From Corynebacterium imitans (GTDB lineage: Bacteria > Actinomycetota > Actinomycetes > Mycobacteriales > Mycobacteriaceae), in the NCBI RefSeq assembly GCF_000739455.1, contig NZ_CP009211.1, positions 1,313,458-1,377,457 on the forward strand: 64,000 nt of DNA. The letters are read 5' to 3'. Shown here piece after piece: positions 44,732-55,264 of this stretch. The stretch's first letter is position 1. Each line of letters begins with the position of its first letter. Both the position numbers and the translations under genes were made by a program. The notes beneath the pieces are model-generated. The model did no database searches and was not told the origin of the DNA. It saw only the letters and a list, made by a program, of their open reading frames with translations.

Positions 44732-46543
44732 CTAGAGGAGTCGCACCGCCATCGGCGCCATGCCGGAGTAGCGGACCGGGGAGATCTGCACGTTCTGGCC
44801 CGCCTGCGGGGCCTCGATCATTGTGCCATCACCGAGGTAGATCGCCACGTGCTGGTTGCCGCCCGGACCCCAGAAGAGCAGGTCGCCGCGCTGCGCCTCG
44901 CTCGCGGGCACCTGGGTGCCGCGCTGGTACTGGTAGCCGGTGTAGTGCGGAAGCGAGATGCCGACGCCAGCGAAGGCGTAGAGCACCAGGCCCGAGCAGT
45001 CGAACCCGGAAACGCTGCCGCCATTGACACCGGTGGTCGGTCCGTTCGCGTCGCCGCCGCCCCACACGTACGGCGTACCGATCATGGCCTGCGCGCGGGA
45101 GATGACGGTCTCGATCGAGCCCGAATTCGAGCCAGAGACTGCGTTGGACACCGCGTCGGAAACAGACTCTGCGGTCCCGACCTCCGGCAGCAGCGAGGCA
45201 AGGCCATCACTGACCTCCGGGCTGGCGTAGTCATCGGACGTTGGGCTCACGTTCGCCGCCCCGCCGCCGAGCGCGTTGCCCAAGCCGCCGGCGAAGGCCG
45301 CGATGACCTCGCTGTTGCTCGACCCGCCGTAGGGGTTGTCCAGGCTGGTGTGGTCCGCCTGGCTCGACCCGACCATCGCAGCGGCGGCAATGATGCCTGC
45401 CGCGGCGGTAATCATCTCGTCAGAGATCTCCAGGTTGCTCGACATCGCCGCAGCGTTGGCCCCGCTGTCGACGTTTTCCGCCGGCGCCGGCTGCAGGTTC
45501 TCCCCGTTGGCGGTTGCCGCGGTGGTCAACGCCTGGGCCACGGTCTCCGAGCTCAGCGACGCCACGTCCGGATCGATCTGCGCCGCGTGCTGCTCGACGC
45601 GTACTACCACGTCGTCCGGCACCTCGTCTGCAGTGACCTGCTGCTCTGGTGCAGCAGCGGGAGCGCTGCCGTCTGTCTGCTCGGCCTGCACCTGTGAAGG
45701 CGCAGTCTCTACAGGTTGTGCAGGGGCATCGGTCGCAGCGTTCTCTGCGTCTTCGCCAGACTCGGCAGACTCTGCGCCCCCGTTGGCGTCGGCACGCTGC
45801 TGGTCGAGCTCGGACTGGGCCGCGTCGAGCTCCGACTGAGCGGCATCGCGCTGGGACTGCTCCTGCGCAAGCTCCGTATTGGCCGAATCGAGCAATGCGC
45901 GCACCTCTGCCTCAGCGGCCTCGGCCTCGGCAGCGGTCGACGCGGCGTGCTCGCTTGCCTCGCGCTGTGTCGCCTCGTCGTTCGCCGCCTCGGTGCGGGC
46001 GCGCTCAACTTCGGCGAGCTTCGCGCGACGTTCCTCGGTGCGCTGACGCAGGAAGAGCGAGCGATCGAGCACGTCCTTCTGATCGTCGCCACTTACGGCA
46101 AAGTCAAGGCTTTTCGATTGACCCGCGCCGCGGTATTGGGAGCGGGTGACCTCATCAAGCGCTTTACGCGCCTCCACGACAGCTTCTTCGGAGGCTGCGA
46201 GACGCTTCTTTGCCTCCTCCGCGCCGCGGCGAGCCTGCTCTGCACGTGCGCGGGAGTCCTGCAGGTCTACCAGCGCCTGGTTGACCTTTTCCTGCAGGTC
46301 GCCGATGTTGAGGTTCAGCCGGTCAATGTTTGCTTGGGCTTGCGAGATGTTTGCCGCAAGCTCCGTCATCGACGCCGGAGCAGCGTTTGCCACTGGGCTG
46401 ACCAGGGGTGCCGCCAAGGACAGGGATGTTGTGCACGCAACGACGCCGAGGGTGGCGCGGAATCGGCGGCCAGCGCGCGTGGGGCGCGCAGCAGCCGAGG
46501 CTCCACCCACAGACGATGGCGTGAACCGCGATGGTTCTACCAC
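44732..46543 (-). CDS. ripA: Secreted NlpC/P60 peptidoglycan endopeptidase, RipA homolog
   Basis: Cell-separation hydrolase cutting peptidoglycan stem peptides. The 603-residue protein has a Sec signal peptide (about 1-54, cut near ANA-AP), a long coiled coil (about 60-270, the autoinhibitory type), a low-complexity Ala/Glu/Gln-rich linker, and the C-terminal NlpC/P60 domain. Catalytic Cys516, His565 and Glu577 keep exactly the 49- and 61-residue spacing of M. tuberculosis RipA (Cys383, His432, Glu444). GTG start with AGGAG 8 nt upstream. A leader of nearly 290 nt precedes it. Gene order with hemH and acn matches C. glutamicum. Confidence 0.93.
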   Translation of the reverse strand: MVEPSRFTPSSVGGASAAARPTRAGRRFRATLGVVACTTSLSLAAPLVSPVANAAPASMTELAANISQAQANIDRLNLNIGDLQEKVNQALVDLQDSRARAEQARRGAEEAKKRLAASEEAVVEARKALDEVTRSQYRGAGQSKSLDFAVSGDDQKDVLDRSLFLRQRTEERRAKLAEVERARTEAANDEATQREASEHAASTAAEAEAAEAEVRALLDSANTELAQEQSQRDAAQSELDAAQSELDQQRADANGGAESAESGEDAENAATDAPAQPVETAPSQVQAEQTDGSAPAAAPEQQVTADEVPDDVVVRVEQHAAQIDPDVASLSSETVAQALTTAATANGENLQPAPAENVDSGANAAAMSSNLEISDEMITAAAGIIAAAAMVGSSQADHTSLDNPYGGSSNSEVIAAFAGGLGNALGGGAANVSPTSDDYASPEVSDGLASLLPEVGTAESVSDAVSNAVSGSNSGSIETVISRAQAMIGTPYVWGGGDANGPTTGVNGGSVSGFDCSGLVLYAFAGVGISLPHYTGYQYQRGTQVPASEAQRGDLLFWGPGGNQHVAIYLGDGTMIEAPQAGQNVQISPVRYSGMAPMAVRLL

Positions 46544-46832
46544 GAAAAGGGCTCCTCACGCCGCGTGCCAAAGCGTGCGGAAACCATCGAGGGGCATACT
46601 GCCTCTCGACGGCCGCCGCCACGGGTGACTAGCCCATAGCCTTGACTCGCAGCTGTAGAAAATTGACTACTGATGCAAGCCCGCAAGCAACACTGACCCC
46701 GCCGTCTGTCCCCGGTGCATCCTTGGCGTGCTTCCCCACATGCCCGAATTTTCCGACGCAACCTCGCGTGACTAGCGCGTTGCTGCTGTTGAGCGCGAGA
46801 CGATTGAGTGCAATGCCGACTCACGAGCCGAC
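46544..46832 (-). ncRNA. Structured ripA leader RNA, candidate c-di-AMP (ydaO-type) riboswitch
   Basis: The region before ripA has no gene but several pairings on the minus strand: CTCGCG/CGCGAG near its 5' end, GGCATG ... CACGCC around TGGGGAAG, and a 10-pair hairpin at 46587-46609 with one mismatch just before the ribosome site. G-rich single-strand-like segments (GGGGAAG, CGGGGACAG, GCGGGGTCAG) and ACAGCTGCGAGTCAAGGCTA loosely recall the ydaO-yuaA core, which in actinobacteria precedes peptidoglycan hydrolase genes. A TATGGT box (46839-46844) would place the start near 46832. The class is inferred by context, not proven. Confidence 0.4.
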
Positions 46833-46888
46833 ATGGAGACCATACGACACGTGATCATCCCGTTGCACAACCTTTACCTAAATTCACA

Positions 46889-46914
46889 TGAGTCAAGGTT
46901 TTTCCCATGACTCA
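46889..46914. repeat. Inverted repeat in the ripA upstream region
   Basis: TGAGTCA (46889-46895) and TGACTCA (46908-46914) are exact reverse complements 12 nt apart. They lie about 55-80 bp before the predicted ripA transcription start, an activator-type position. Confidence 0.45.
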
Positions 46915-46955
46915 AAATGACCACACGCTGCACATTCACCCTCCTGCATACATAG

Positions 46956-46971
46956 TGTGATTTTGGACACA
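46956..46971. promoter_or_regulatory. Candidate GlxR (cAMP-receptor) site
   Basis: TGTGATTTTGGACACA matches the GlxR consensus TGTGA-N6-TCACA in nine of ten fixed positions. It lies upstream of ripA and downstream of the Rv1476-like gene terminator region. GlxR is a global corynebacterial regulator; the target here would be ripA. Confidence 0.5.
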
Positions 46972-46985
46972 TTATGTAACGCGCA

Positions 46986-47030
46986 CGAAAAGAAGGCGCC
47001 GCCCCACCTCAAGTCAAGGCAGGACGGCGC
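46986..47030 (-). terminator. Terminator after the Rv1476-like membrane gene
   Basis: On the minus strand GCGCCG (47025-47030) pairs with CGGCGC (46996-47001), with inner CCTTGACTTGAGG, and is followed by CTTCTTTTCG. It separates this gene from the ripA promoter. Confidence 0.6.
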
Positions 47031-47053
47031 AGTAGCGCTTCCAGCAGGATTGA

Positions 47054-47533
47054 CTACATCCGTCGCCGAACTGCCCACGCAGTCGCGCCAATTACTACAC
47101 CAAAGACGATCGCCGCGGCGAGCGCGAGCGGAATCCAGGGCACATGGAAGCTGTCGGCAGCCTCAACAAAGGCGGTCACGCCCTGGGGGTAATCGGATTC
47201 GGTGACCATCGCGCGCTGCCCGGCATCGATAGATGCGCGGTCGAGCGTGTCACTGACAGCCAGCGCTACCTGGGGCGTTCGCACGATCACGGTGTCGAAG
47301 TCCCCCGCGAGCAACAGGTCCTGGGCCACGTCGCGCAGGTCCGGCACATGTGCGGGCGTGTGCTCTAAAACGACGAGCCCCGTGTGGCCCTGGCCCGCAC
47401 TCGGGGCGGCGTCCAGAGCGTCACGCATGGCTGCTTCGACGGTCCCATTGACTGGGTTCTCCGCCCCAAAGGCGATGCCATCCGCCGCGAGCTGGCCTTC
47501 CAGGTCGGCCATGTCGATCTCGGGTGGAATCAT
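47054..47533 (-). CDS. Small membrane protein, Rv1476/DUF6676 type
   Basis: A 159-residue protein with an alpha/beta cytosolic-like domain and one C-terminal membrane helix (about 133-154: IPLALAAAIVFGVVIGATAWAV) ending in RRRM. The ATG at 47531-47533 is chosen because AAGGAG lies 8 nt upstream; the longer open frame enters the acn promoter. Its place between acn and ripA is the same as Rv1476 in M. tuberculosis and cg1736 in C. glutamicum. Function unknown; a link to cell-wall work is suggested only by the neighbour. Confidence 0.85.
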   Translation of the reverse strand: MIPPEIDMADLEGQLAADGIAFGAENPVNGTVEAAMRDALDAAPSAGQGHTGLVVLEHTPAHVPDLRDVAQDLLLAGDFDTVIVRTPQVALAVSDTLDRASIDAGQRAMVTESDYPQGVTAFVEAADSFHVPWIPLALAAAIVFGVVIGATAWAVRRRM

Positions 47534-47720
47534 TCGGACACTCCTTGAGGTGTTGTGCGTGGGGCGCGCCGCAACCACGATCGGGGGCGACGATTGTGCA
47601 GTGTATCTGGCAGCTCCACCACCGCTGCGCGCCCCACGCGGTTGTACTGCACGCAAATGGGGGTGAGATTGCACACTCCCCGGCCAGTTCTTGCCGTAAA
47701 ACCTCCGTGCCTTACCTAAA

Positions 47721-47743
47721 CATAACGTGCGTACTGTTATTAT
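47721..47743 (+). promoter_or_regulatory. acn promoter with AcnR operator
   Basis: CATAACGTGCGTACTG (47721-47736) matches the C. glutamicum AcnR operator CAGNACNNNCGTACTG at all fixed positions but one. TATTAT (47738-47743) follows as the -10 box, so the operator covers about -29 to -14, as in C. glutamicum, and AcnR binding would block polymerase. The predicted start near 47750 gives a 77-nt leader. Confidence 0.8.
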
Positions 47744-47774
47744 GGCAACGGAACCGTGGTTGGTCGCATATTAT

Positions 47775-47790
47775 TGATGGTTGACCATCA
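47775..47790 (+). repeat. 16-bp palindrome in the acn leader
   Basis: TGATGGT (47775-47781) and ACCATCA (47784-47790) are exact reverse complements 2 nt apart, about 26-41 nt into the predicted acn transcript. With only 2 nt between them a perfect RNA hairpin would be strained, so a protein-binding site is more likely. Confidence 0.5.
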
Positions 47791-47826
47791 CGTGTCATAG
47801 TTCCCAGATTTGGATTACGACGAGAA

Positions 47827-50619
<2,793 letters not shown>

Positions 50620-50634
50620 TGCCTTGACCCAGCT

Positions 50635-50679
50635 AGAGGGGTAACTCGGGTTCCGCACCCGGGTACCCCTCTTCTTTGT
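50635..50679 (+). terminator. Hairpin between acn and acnR
   Basis: AGAGGGGTA (50635-50643) pairs perfectly with TACCCCTCT (50664-50672), with a further inner CGGGT/ACCCG, followed by TCTTTGT. The T-run is imperfect, so partial read-through would let acnR be co-transcribed with acn at a low level. Confidence 0.75.
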
Positions 50680-50722
50680 CTGTACCCCGCCCACCCCGAA
50701 CAAAGGAAGGGTTGCACCGCGC

Positions 50723-51289
50723 ATGCCCATCGTCAGCGAAAGCGAACTCACTCGCCGTCGGCAGGAAATCATCGACTCTGCTCGTCTCTGCTTCGCCCAC
50801 TACGGGTTCGAAGGCGCCACCGTGGCCAAGCTTGAGCAGGCGACTGGGAAAACACGCGGTGCGATCTTCCACCACTTTGCAGACAAGGAGGCGCTCTTCC
50901 TCGCGATCGCAAGCGAGGACGCGAAGCGCCAGGCCGAGGTGGTGAGCAACCAGGGTCTGGTTGAGGTGATGCGCGACATGCTGTACCACCGGGAAAAGAA
51001 CGACTGGTTTGTCACCCGGGCCGAGATCGTTCGCAAGCTGCGTACCGATCCCGAGTTTGAGAAGCGCTGGCGCGAGCACCAGGAGGTGCTAGACAAAGCT
51101 GTTCACGAACGCATCGTGTCCAACCGCGCAACGCGGGAGGACGTGACCACCGACGTGGTGCAGACCTACCTAGAGACGGTCTTTGAAGGATTCGTGGTCA
51201 AGCTGGCTGCGGGCGAGCCCGTGGAGCGTCTAGAGGCCATGCTTTCTTTGGTGGAGCAGTCCGTACGGAGCCCGTTTAGCACAAAGTAG
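50723..51289 (+). CDS. acnR: TetR-family repressor of aconitase, AcnR
   Basis: Represses acn, with citrate and metal ions as effectors in C. glutamicum. The 188-residue protein has the TetR helix-turn-helix at about 30-55 (ATVAKLEQATGKTRGAIFHHFADKEALFLAI, cited in part) and a helical ligand domain. Upstream AAAGGAAGG is a ribosome site about 12 nt from the ATG. Position directly after acn plus the matching operator make the assignment firm. Confidence 0.95.
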   Translation: MPIVSESELTRRRQEIIDSARLCFAHYGFEGATVAKLEQATGKTRGAIFHHFADKEALFLAIASEDAKRQAEVVSNQGLVEVMRDMLYHREKNDWFVTRAEIVRKLRTDPEFEKRWREHQEVLDKAVHERIVSNRATREDVTTDVVQTYLETVFEGFVVKLAAGEPVERLEAMLSLVEQSVRSPFSTK

Positions 51290-51300
51290 ACCAAGCGGTA

Positions 51301-51306
51301 TAGACT
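51301..51306 (+). promoter_or_regulatory. Candidate -10 box (leaderless) of the amidotransferase gene
   Basis: TAGACT ends 7 nt before the ATG at 51314; no Shine-Dalgarno is present. Confidence 0.45.
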
Positions 51307-51313
51307 TGCCGCT

Positions 51314-52069
51314 ATGTCCAAGCTGCTTTTCCTCTCCTTGCGCCAGGGCGAACTTGCCCAACAGGTCGCACGTGCCGAATACCACGACGTACTCAAGGCC
51401 ACGGGCTTAAGCGAGGTAGACGTTGAGCTGCAGATCCTCGACCGGCTCGACGAGGAGGTTGGCTCGCTTGAGACCATCAGCGGCATCATCGTCGGCGGCA
51501 GCTCGCTCAACATCACCAACGATGAGTACTCGCCGTGGCAGCGTCATGTCCACGAGGTGCTCGCCGGGGTGGTGGATTCCGGGCTCCCGGTCTTCTTCGT
51601 CTGCTTCGGCTTTTCCTGGTTGGTGGATCACCTCGGTGGCACCGTCGGCCATTCCCACCCGGAAGACTCCGGCCCAACCGAGGTAGTGCTTAGCGACGCC
51701 GCGCACGACGATCCCCTCCTCCGCGGCACTGCCGCCCGCTTCACCGCGCTGACCGGCCACACCGAGAACCCGGACGAAGTCACACTGCCCGCCACGCTGA
51801 CCGTGCTGGCCACCGGGCCGAGCTGCCCGGTGCAAATCGTGCGCTACGGCGACAACGTGTGGGCTACTCAGTTCCACGCGGAAATGGACGCGGAAGCGAT
51901 GCATACGCGCATGGACTTCTTCTACGACTACGGGTACTTCCCCGCTGAAGAGTACGCTCGGATCGTGGCGGATTTGCCGAACCACGATGTGGCCTGGGCG
52001 AACGCGATCCTGCGCAACTTCGCCCAGTACTGCTTCGAGCGCAGCCCGGCGCACGCCCCGCGCGCCTAG
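51314..52069 (+). CDS. Class-I glutamine amidotransferase
   Basis: Stand-alone amidotransferase domain like GMP-synthase subunit A. The 251-residue protein keeps the triad: nucleophile Cys97 in VFFVCFGFSW, His188 and Glu190 in ATQFHAEMD. The nucleophile elbow differs from the usual GVCLGHQ, so glutaminase activity and partner may differ. The gene follows acnR as cg1739 does in C. glutamicum. Its partner enzyme is not visible in the window. Confidence 0.88.
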   Translation: MSKLLFLSLRQGELAQQVARAEYHDVLKATGLSEVDVELQILDRLDEEVGSLETISGIIVGGSSLNITNDEYSPWQRHVHEVLAGVVDSGLPVFFVCFGFSWLVDHLGGTVGHSHPEDSGPTEVVLSDAAHDDPLLRGTAARFTALTGHTENPDEVTLPATLTVLATGPSCPVQIVRYGDNVWATQFHAEMDAEAMHTRMDFFYDYGYFPAEEYARIVADLPNHDVAWANAILRNFAQYCFERSPAHAPRA

Positions 52070-52075
52070 CCCGGC

Positions 52076-52801
52076 TTAGCGGCCGAGCTCGCGCACCGGC
52101 ACGCCGCCATTTTCAAACTCGAAGGGGTTGGGTACCTGCGAGACGTCCTCGCGCCCGACGAGCTCAACGATGACCTCCGCGACAAGCTCGCGCGAGGTCT
52201 CGGGGTGCGCCGAATCGGCACCGTCGTCGCTTGCGGCCGTGATTGGGGCGAAGCCGGGCACGGGGCCGTCGATAAGCATGCCGGGGCCCAGGATGACCTG
52301 CGGCAGGTCGCTGTCCATCAGGCGCAGATCCACCGCCTTCTTCGCCTCGACGTAGGCGTACCAGGAGCCACCATCGTCTTCTGTGGTGGCGAAGCGCGCG
52401 CCGGTGTAGGAGACCATAAGGAACCGTGGTGGCTCGGGGAGCTGCTCGAGCGCGTCGATAAGCCGCAGCGCCGCGTCCCGATCGACCGCCCAGGTCCGCT
52501 CCGCAGAACCGCCGCCCGCGCCAGCGGACCACACCACGACATCGAACTGCGCAAGTAGCTCAGCCCACTGCGCGACGGAAAGCTCCGTAATGTCGCGGAC
52601 CAGGCCGTGCGCGCCCGCCTGCTCGATGCTCTCGACGTGCGCCGGGTTACGCACCAGACCGGTGACCTCGTGTCCCTGCTGGGAAAGCCACGGCACCGAG
52701 TGGCGGCTGACATTGCCGCCCGCACCGATGACGAGCACGCGGCCCGTACGTTCCGGCTGTGCGCTAAAAGTTGTGTGTTCGTTGTTGGAAAAAGCAGTCA
52801 T
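52076..52801 (-). CDS. NAD(P)-binding Rossmann-fold protein (atypical SDR)
   Basis: The 241-residue protein has the dinucleotide loop VIGAGGNVSRHSVPWL (about 24-39), which corresponds to GxxGxxG, then VVWSAGAGGG and a YAYVEAKKAVD stretch that gives the Tyr-x-x-x-Lys pair of short-chain reductases. It resembles NAD(P)H-binding epimerase-like proteins often involved in stress or quinone handling. TACGGT ends 6 nt before the ATG (52799-52801). The gene is divergent from the ACT gene and ends 6 nt from the convergent amidotransferase gene. Confidence 0.85.
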   Translation of the reverse strand: MTAFSNNEHTTFSAQPERTGRVLVIGAGGNVSRHSVPWLSQQGHEVTGLVRNPAHVESIEQAGAHGLVRDITELSVAQWAELLAQFDVVVWSAGAGGGSAERTWAVDRDAALRLIDALEQLPEPPRFLMVSYTGARFATTEDDGGSWYAYVEAKKAVDLRLMDSDLPQVILGPGMLIDGPVPGFAPITAASDDGADSAHPETSRELVAEVIVELVGREDVSQVPNPFEFENGGVPVRELGR

Positions 52802-52807
52802 GGGGCC

Positions 52808-52854
52808 ACCGTAACCTCCCAGGTGCGCGCCGTACACCACTCCCGCACTAAGAT
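52808..52854. promoter_or_regulatory. Divergent leaderless promoters of the SDR and ACT genes
   Basis: Minus strand TACGGT (52808-52813) ends 6 nt before the SDR ATG; plus strand TAAGAT (52849-52854) ends 7 nt before the ACT-protein ATG. Both fit leaderless transcription. Confidence 0.45.
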
Positions 52855-52861
52855 GAGCGCT

Positions 52862-53131
52862 ATGCACGCAATCATTACGACCACGGGCCCGGACCGCGTC
52901 GGCATCATTGCCGCTGTGGCCGGCGCTGCCGCGGAACGCGACCTGAACATTCTCGACGTCTCCCAGACTCTGATGGACAACTACTTCACCATGGTCATGC
53001 GCGTCGCCCTCCCCGACAACACCCCGGACATGGGCGAGCTGCAGGAGCACCTTGCGGCCGTGGGCGATAAGCTCGGCGTCATCGTACGCATCCAGTCCGA
53101 GGACCTCTTCACCGCGATGAACGAGGTCTAG
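52862..53131 (+). CDS. ACT-domain protein (UPF0237)
   Basis: An 89-residue single ACT domain starting MHAIITTTGPDRVGIIAAVAG, the ligand-binding Gly loop. ACT domains bind amino acids or other small molecules. ATG 52862 is preferred over the ATG three codons upstream because a TAAGAT -10 box covers that earlier codon. It is followed 15 nt later by the UPF0210 gene; this ACT-UPF0210 pair is widely conserved, so they probably act together. Confidence 0.9.
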   Translation: MHAIITTTGPDRVGIIAAVAGAAAERDLNILDVSQTLMDNYFTMVMRVALPDNTPDMGELQEHLAAVGDKLGVIVRIQSEDLFTAMNEV

Positions 53132-53146
53132 GGGTAACACACGACG

Positions 53147-54517
53147 ATGGCTACAGATTTCGATTTTAAGTCCGGCCACATCCTCGACGTCATCCGGATG
53201 ATCGAGGACTACCGCCTGGATATCCGCACCGTCACCATGGGGATCTCGCTGATCGGCTGCACCCGCTCCTCCATGGAGGCCACCTGCCAGGCCGTGTACG
53301 ACCGGGTGACCACCCGCGCCGCGCGCCTGGTGGAAGTGTGCGAGGGCATTGAGCGCGAGCTCGGCATTCCGATCGTGAACAAGCGCATCTCGGTCTCCCC
53401 TGTCTCGCTCGTCGCGGCGGGTGTGGACGGCAACCCCGTCGACATCGCGCGCGCTTTGGACAAGGCCGCGTCCGAGCTGGGCGTCAACTTCGTGGGCGGC
53501 TACTCCGCGCTGGTGGAAAAGGGCGAGACGACCTCAGATCGCCGCCTTATCGATTCCATCCCCGAGGCGCTCAGCGTCACCCAGGCGGTCTGCGGCTCGG
53601 TCAACGTAGGCACCTCGCGCGCGGGCATCAACATGGACGCCGTCGCGCGTATGGGGCAGGTGGTCAAGGAGGCCGCCGAGCTAACGAAGGACGAGTCTTC
53701 CATCGCTTGCGCAAAGCTCGTGGTGTTTGCGAACGCGGTCGGCGACAACCCATTCATGGCAGGTGCGTTCCACGGCATCGAGGAGCCCGACACCGTGGTC
53801 TCCGTCGGTGTCTCCGGCCCCGGCGTGGTGGACAACGCGATCAGCCCGATTAAGGGTGCCTCACTCAACGAGGTCGCCGAGGAGATCAAGAAGGCCGCCT
53901 TCAAGATCACCCGCGCCGGCCAGCTCGTTGGCAACATGGCGGCGGAGCGCCTTGGCGTGCCCTTCGGCATCGTCGACCTTTCGCTTGCCCCCACCGCGGA
54001 GGTCGGTGACTCGGTCGCCCACATTCTGGAGCGTATCGGTCTTGAGCAGGTCGGCACTCACGGCACGACCGCTGCACTCGCCCTGCTCAACGACGCGGTG
54101 AAGAAGGGCGGCATGATGGCCTGCTCCCGCGTCGGCGGCCTGTCCGGCTCGTTCATCCCGGTCTCCGAGGACCAGGGCATGATCGATGCAGTCCGCTCCG
54201 GTTCGATCTCCATGGACAAGCTCGAGGCCATGACCTCAATCTGCTCCGTCGGCTTCGACATGATCGCCATCCCAGGCGATACCGCGGCGGAAACCATCGC
54301 GGGCATGATCGCCGACGAAGCCGCGATCGGCATCATGAACCATAAGACCACCGCAGCGCGCCTCATCCCCGTCCCCGGCACCAAGCCGGGCGACGAGGTG
54401 AACTTCGGCGGCCTGCTCGGCTACGCGCCAGTCATCCCGGTCAACACCAAGAGCAGTGCGGAGATGATCCAGCGCGGCGGCTTCATCCCGGCACCCGTGC
54501 ACGGATTTAGGAACTAG
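53147..54517 (+). CDS. UPF0210 (DUF711) family protein
   Basis: A 456-residue protein of a conserved family structurally related to pyruvate formate-lyase-like folds, with no agreed reaction. Conserved stretches are [23 protein letters not shown] (named in part), [11 protein letters not shown] and [24 protein letters not shown] (named in part). AGGGGTAA lies upstream of the ATG. It is translated after the ACT protein from the same mRNA. The PFL glycyl-radical motif is not present. Confidence 0.9.
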   Translation: MATDFDFKSGHILDVIRMIEDYRLDIRTVTMGISLIGCTRSSMEATCQAVYDRVTTRAARLVEVCEGIERELGIPIVNKRISVSPVSLVAAGVDGNPVDIARALDKAASELGVNFVGGYSALVEKGETTSDRRLIDSIPEALSVTQAVCGSVNVGTSRAGINMDAVARMGQVVKEAAELTKDESSIACAKLVVFANAVGDNPFMAGAFHGIEEPDTVVSVGVSGPGVVDNAISPIKGASLNEVAEEIKKAAFKITRAGQLVGNMAAERLGVPFGIVDLSLAPTAEVGDSVAHILERIGLEQVGTHGTTAALALLNDAVKKGGMMACSRVGGLSGSFIPVSEDQGMIDAVRSGSISMDKLEAMTSICSVGFDMIAIPGDTAAETIAGMIADEAAIGIMNHKTTAARLIPVPGTKPGDEVNFGGLLGYAPVIPVNTKSSAEMIQRGGFIPAPVHGFRN

Positions 54518-54528
54518 GCACGCTGTCC

Positions 54529-54559
54529 TTGACCCTCACATTGTGTAAGGGTTTAGGTT
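54529..54559 (+). promoter_or_regulatory. MerR-type promoter and operator
   Basis: TTGACC (54529-54534) and TAGGTT (54554-54559) are 19 bp apart, the long spacer typical of MerR-controlled promoters. Within the spacer region ACCCTCACA (54532-54540) and TGTAAGGGT (54544-54552) form a dyad with eight of nine pairs around a TTG centre. The -10 box ends 6 nt before the GTG start, so the regulator mRNA is leaderless and probably self-controlled. Confidence 0.75.
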
Positions 54560-54565
54560 AAAAGC

Positions 54566-55264
54566 GTGAAGATTTCAGAAGTCGCCGCGGCCGCAGGTTG
54601 CTCAGTGCGCTCGGTCCGCCACCTGCACGAAAGCGGTGCAGTGGCCGAGCCCGCCCGCACGAGTGGCAACTACCGCGAGTACTCAATCAGCGACCTCGCT
54701 GCAGTGGTTCGCGCTCGTGCGCTTATCGACGCCGGCGTGCCCATCGCCGACGTCGCAGCCGAAGACGCAGCGGCTGTGGTCGAGCGTGCCCTAGCGCAAC
54801 TGGATGGCCGCATTGCCCACCTGCAGCAGCAGCGAAAACGGCTGGCCATGCTTGCGGCTAATCCTTCTGGTGCGCCGGAGGATATCCGCCAAGCACTGCG
54901 TGGAGTGTTCACCGACCCGCAGGCGCTCCAGCGCGAGCTGGACGCGTGGGATCTCATGGCGCTGACCGGGGTTGCCACTGCCGCCACGTGGGACCAGCTG
55001 CGTACAAACCTCAACGCTCCGGAGTGCATCAAGGCAGCGCGTGCGGCCGGTCAGCTCTGGGAGGGCCTTGGGGAGATGCGGACGCGAGATAGCCAAGTGG
55101 CCGAAAACGTCGCGCGCTTTCGCGAGCTCCTCCCCCACGGGCTGCTCCGCGGGGTTCTCCCCACCCTGCGGCCTGGGGACGTCTCCCTCGGCGTGCACGA
55201 TGTGCCGACGCGGGGTGCGCAGCGCGTCGTGCTGCAGGCGTTGGCGGAGGACTTCGATGAGTAG
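54566..55264 (+). CDS. MerR-family transcriptional regulator
   Basis: The 232-residue protein starts with GTG (MKISEVAAAAGCSVRSVRHL as read) and has the MerR winged helix at 1-68 (YREYSISDLAAVVRARALIDAGVPI), a coiled-coil dimer helix (about 85-118) and a C-terminal domain of about 110 residues for effector binding, without a Cys cluster. The effector is unknown. Its own promoter carries the 19-bp spacer and dyad. It overlaps the downstream membrane-protein gene by 8 nt, which is thus its most likely target. Confidence 0.88.
   Translation: MKISEVAAAAGCSVRSVRHLHESGAVAEPARTSGNYREYSISDLAAVVRARALIDAGVPIADVAAEDAAAVVERALAQLDGRIAHLQQQRKRLAMLAANPSGAPEDIRQALRGVFTDPQALQRELDAWDLMALTGVATAATWDQLRTNLNAPECIKAARAAGQLWEGLGEMRTRDSQVAENVARFRELLPHGLLRGVLPTLRPGDVSLGVHDVPTRGAQRVVLQALAEDFDE

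Noticed and set aside
51314..52069. The amidotransferase as the missing PdxT
   Set aside because: Its motifs (FVCFGFSW, QFHAE) and 251-residue length fit GMP-synthase-like amidotransferases, and its place after acnR is conserved in corynebacteria.
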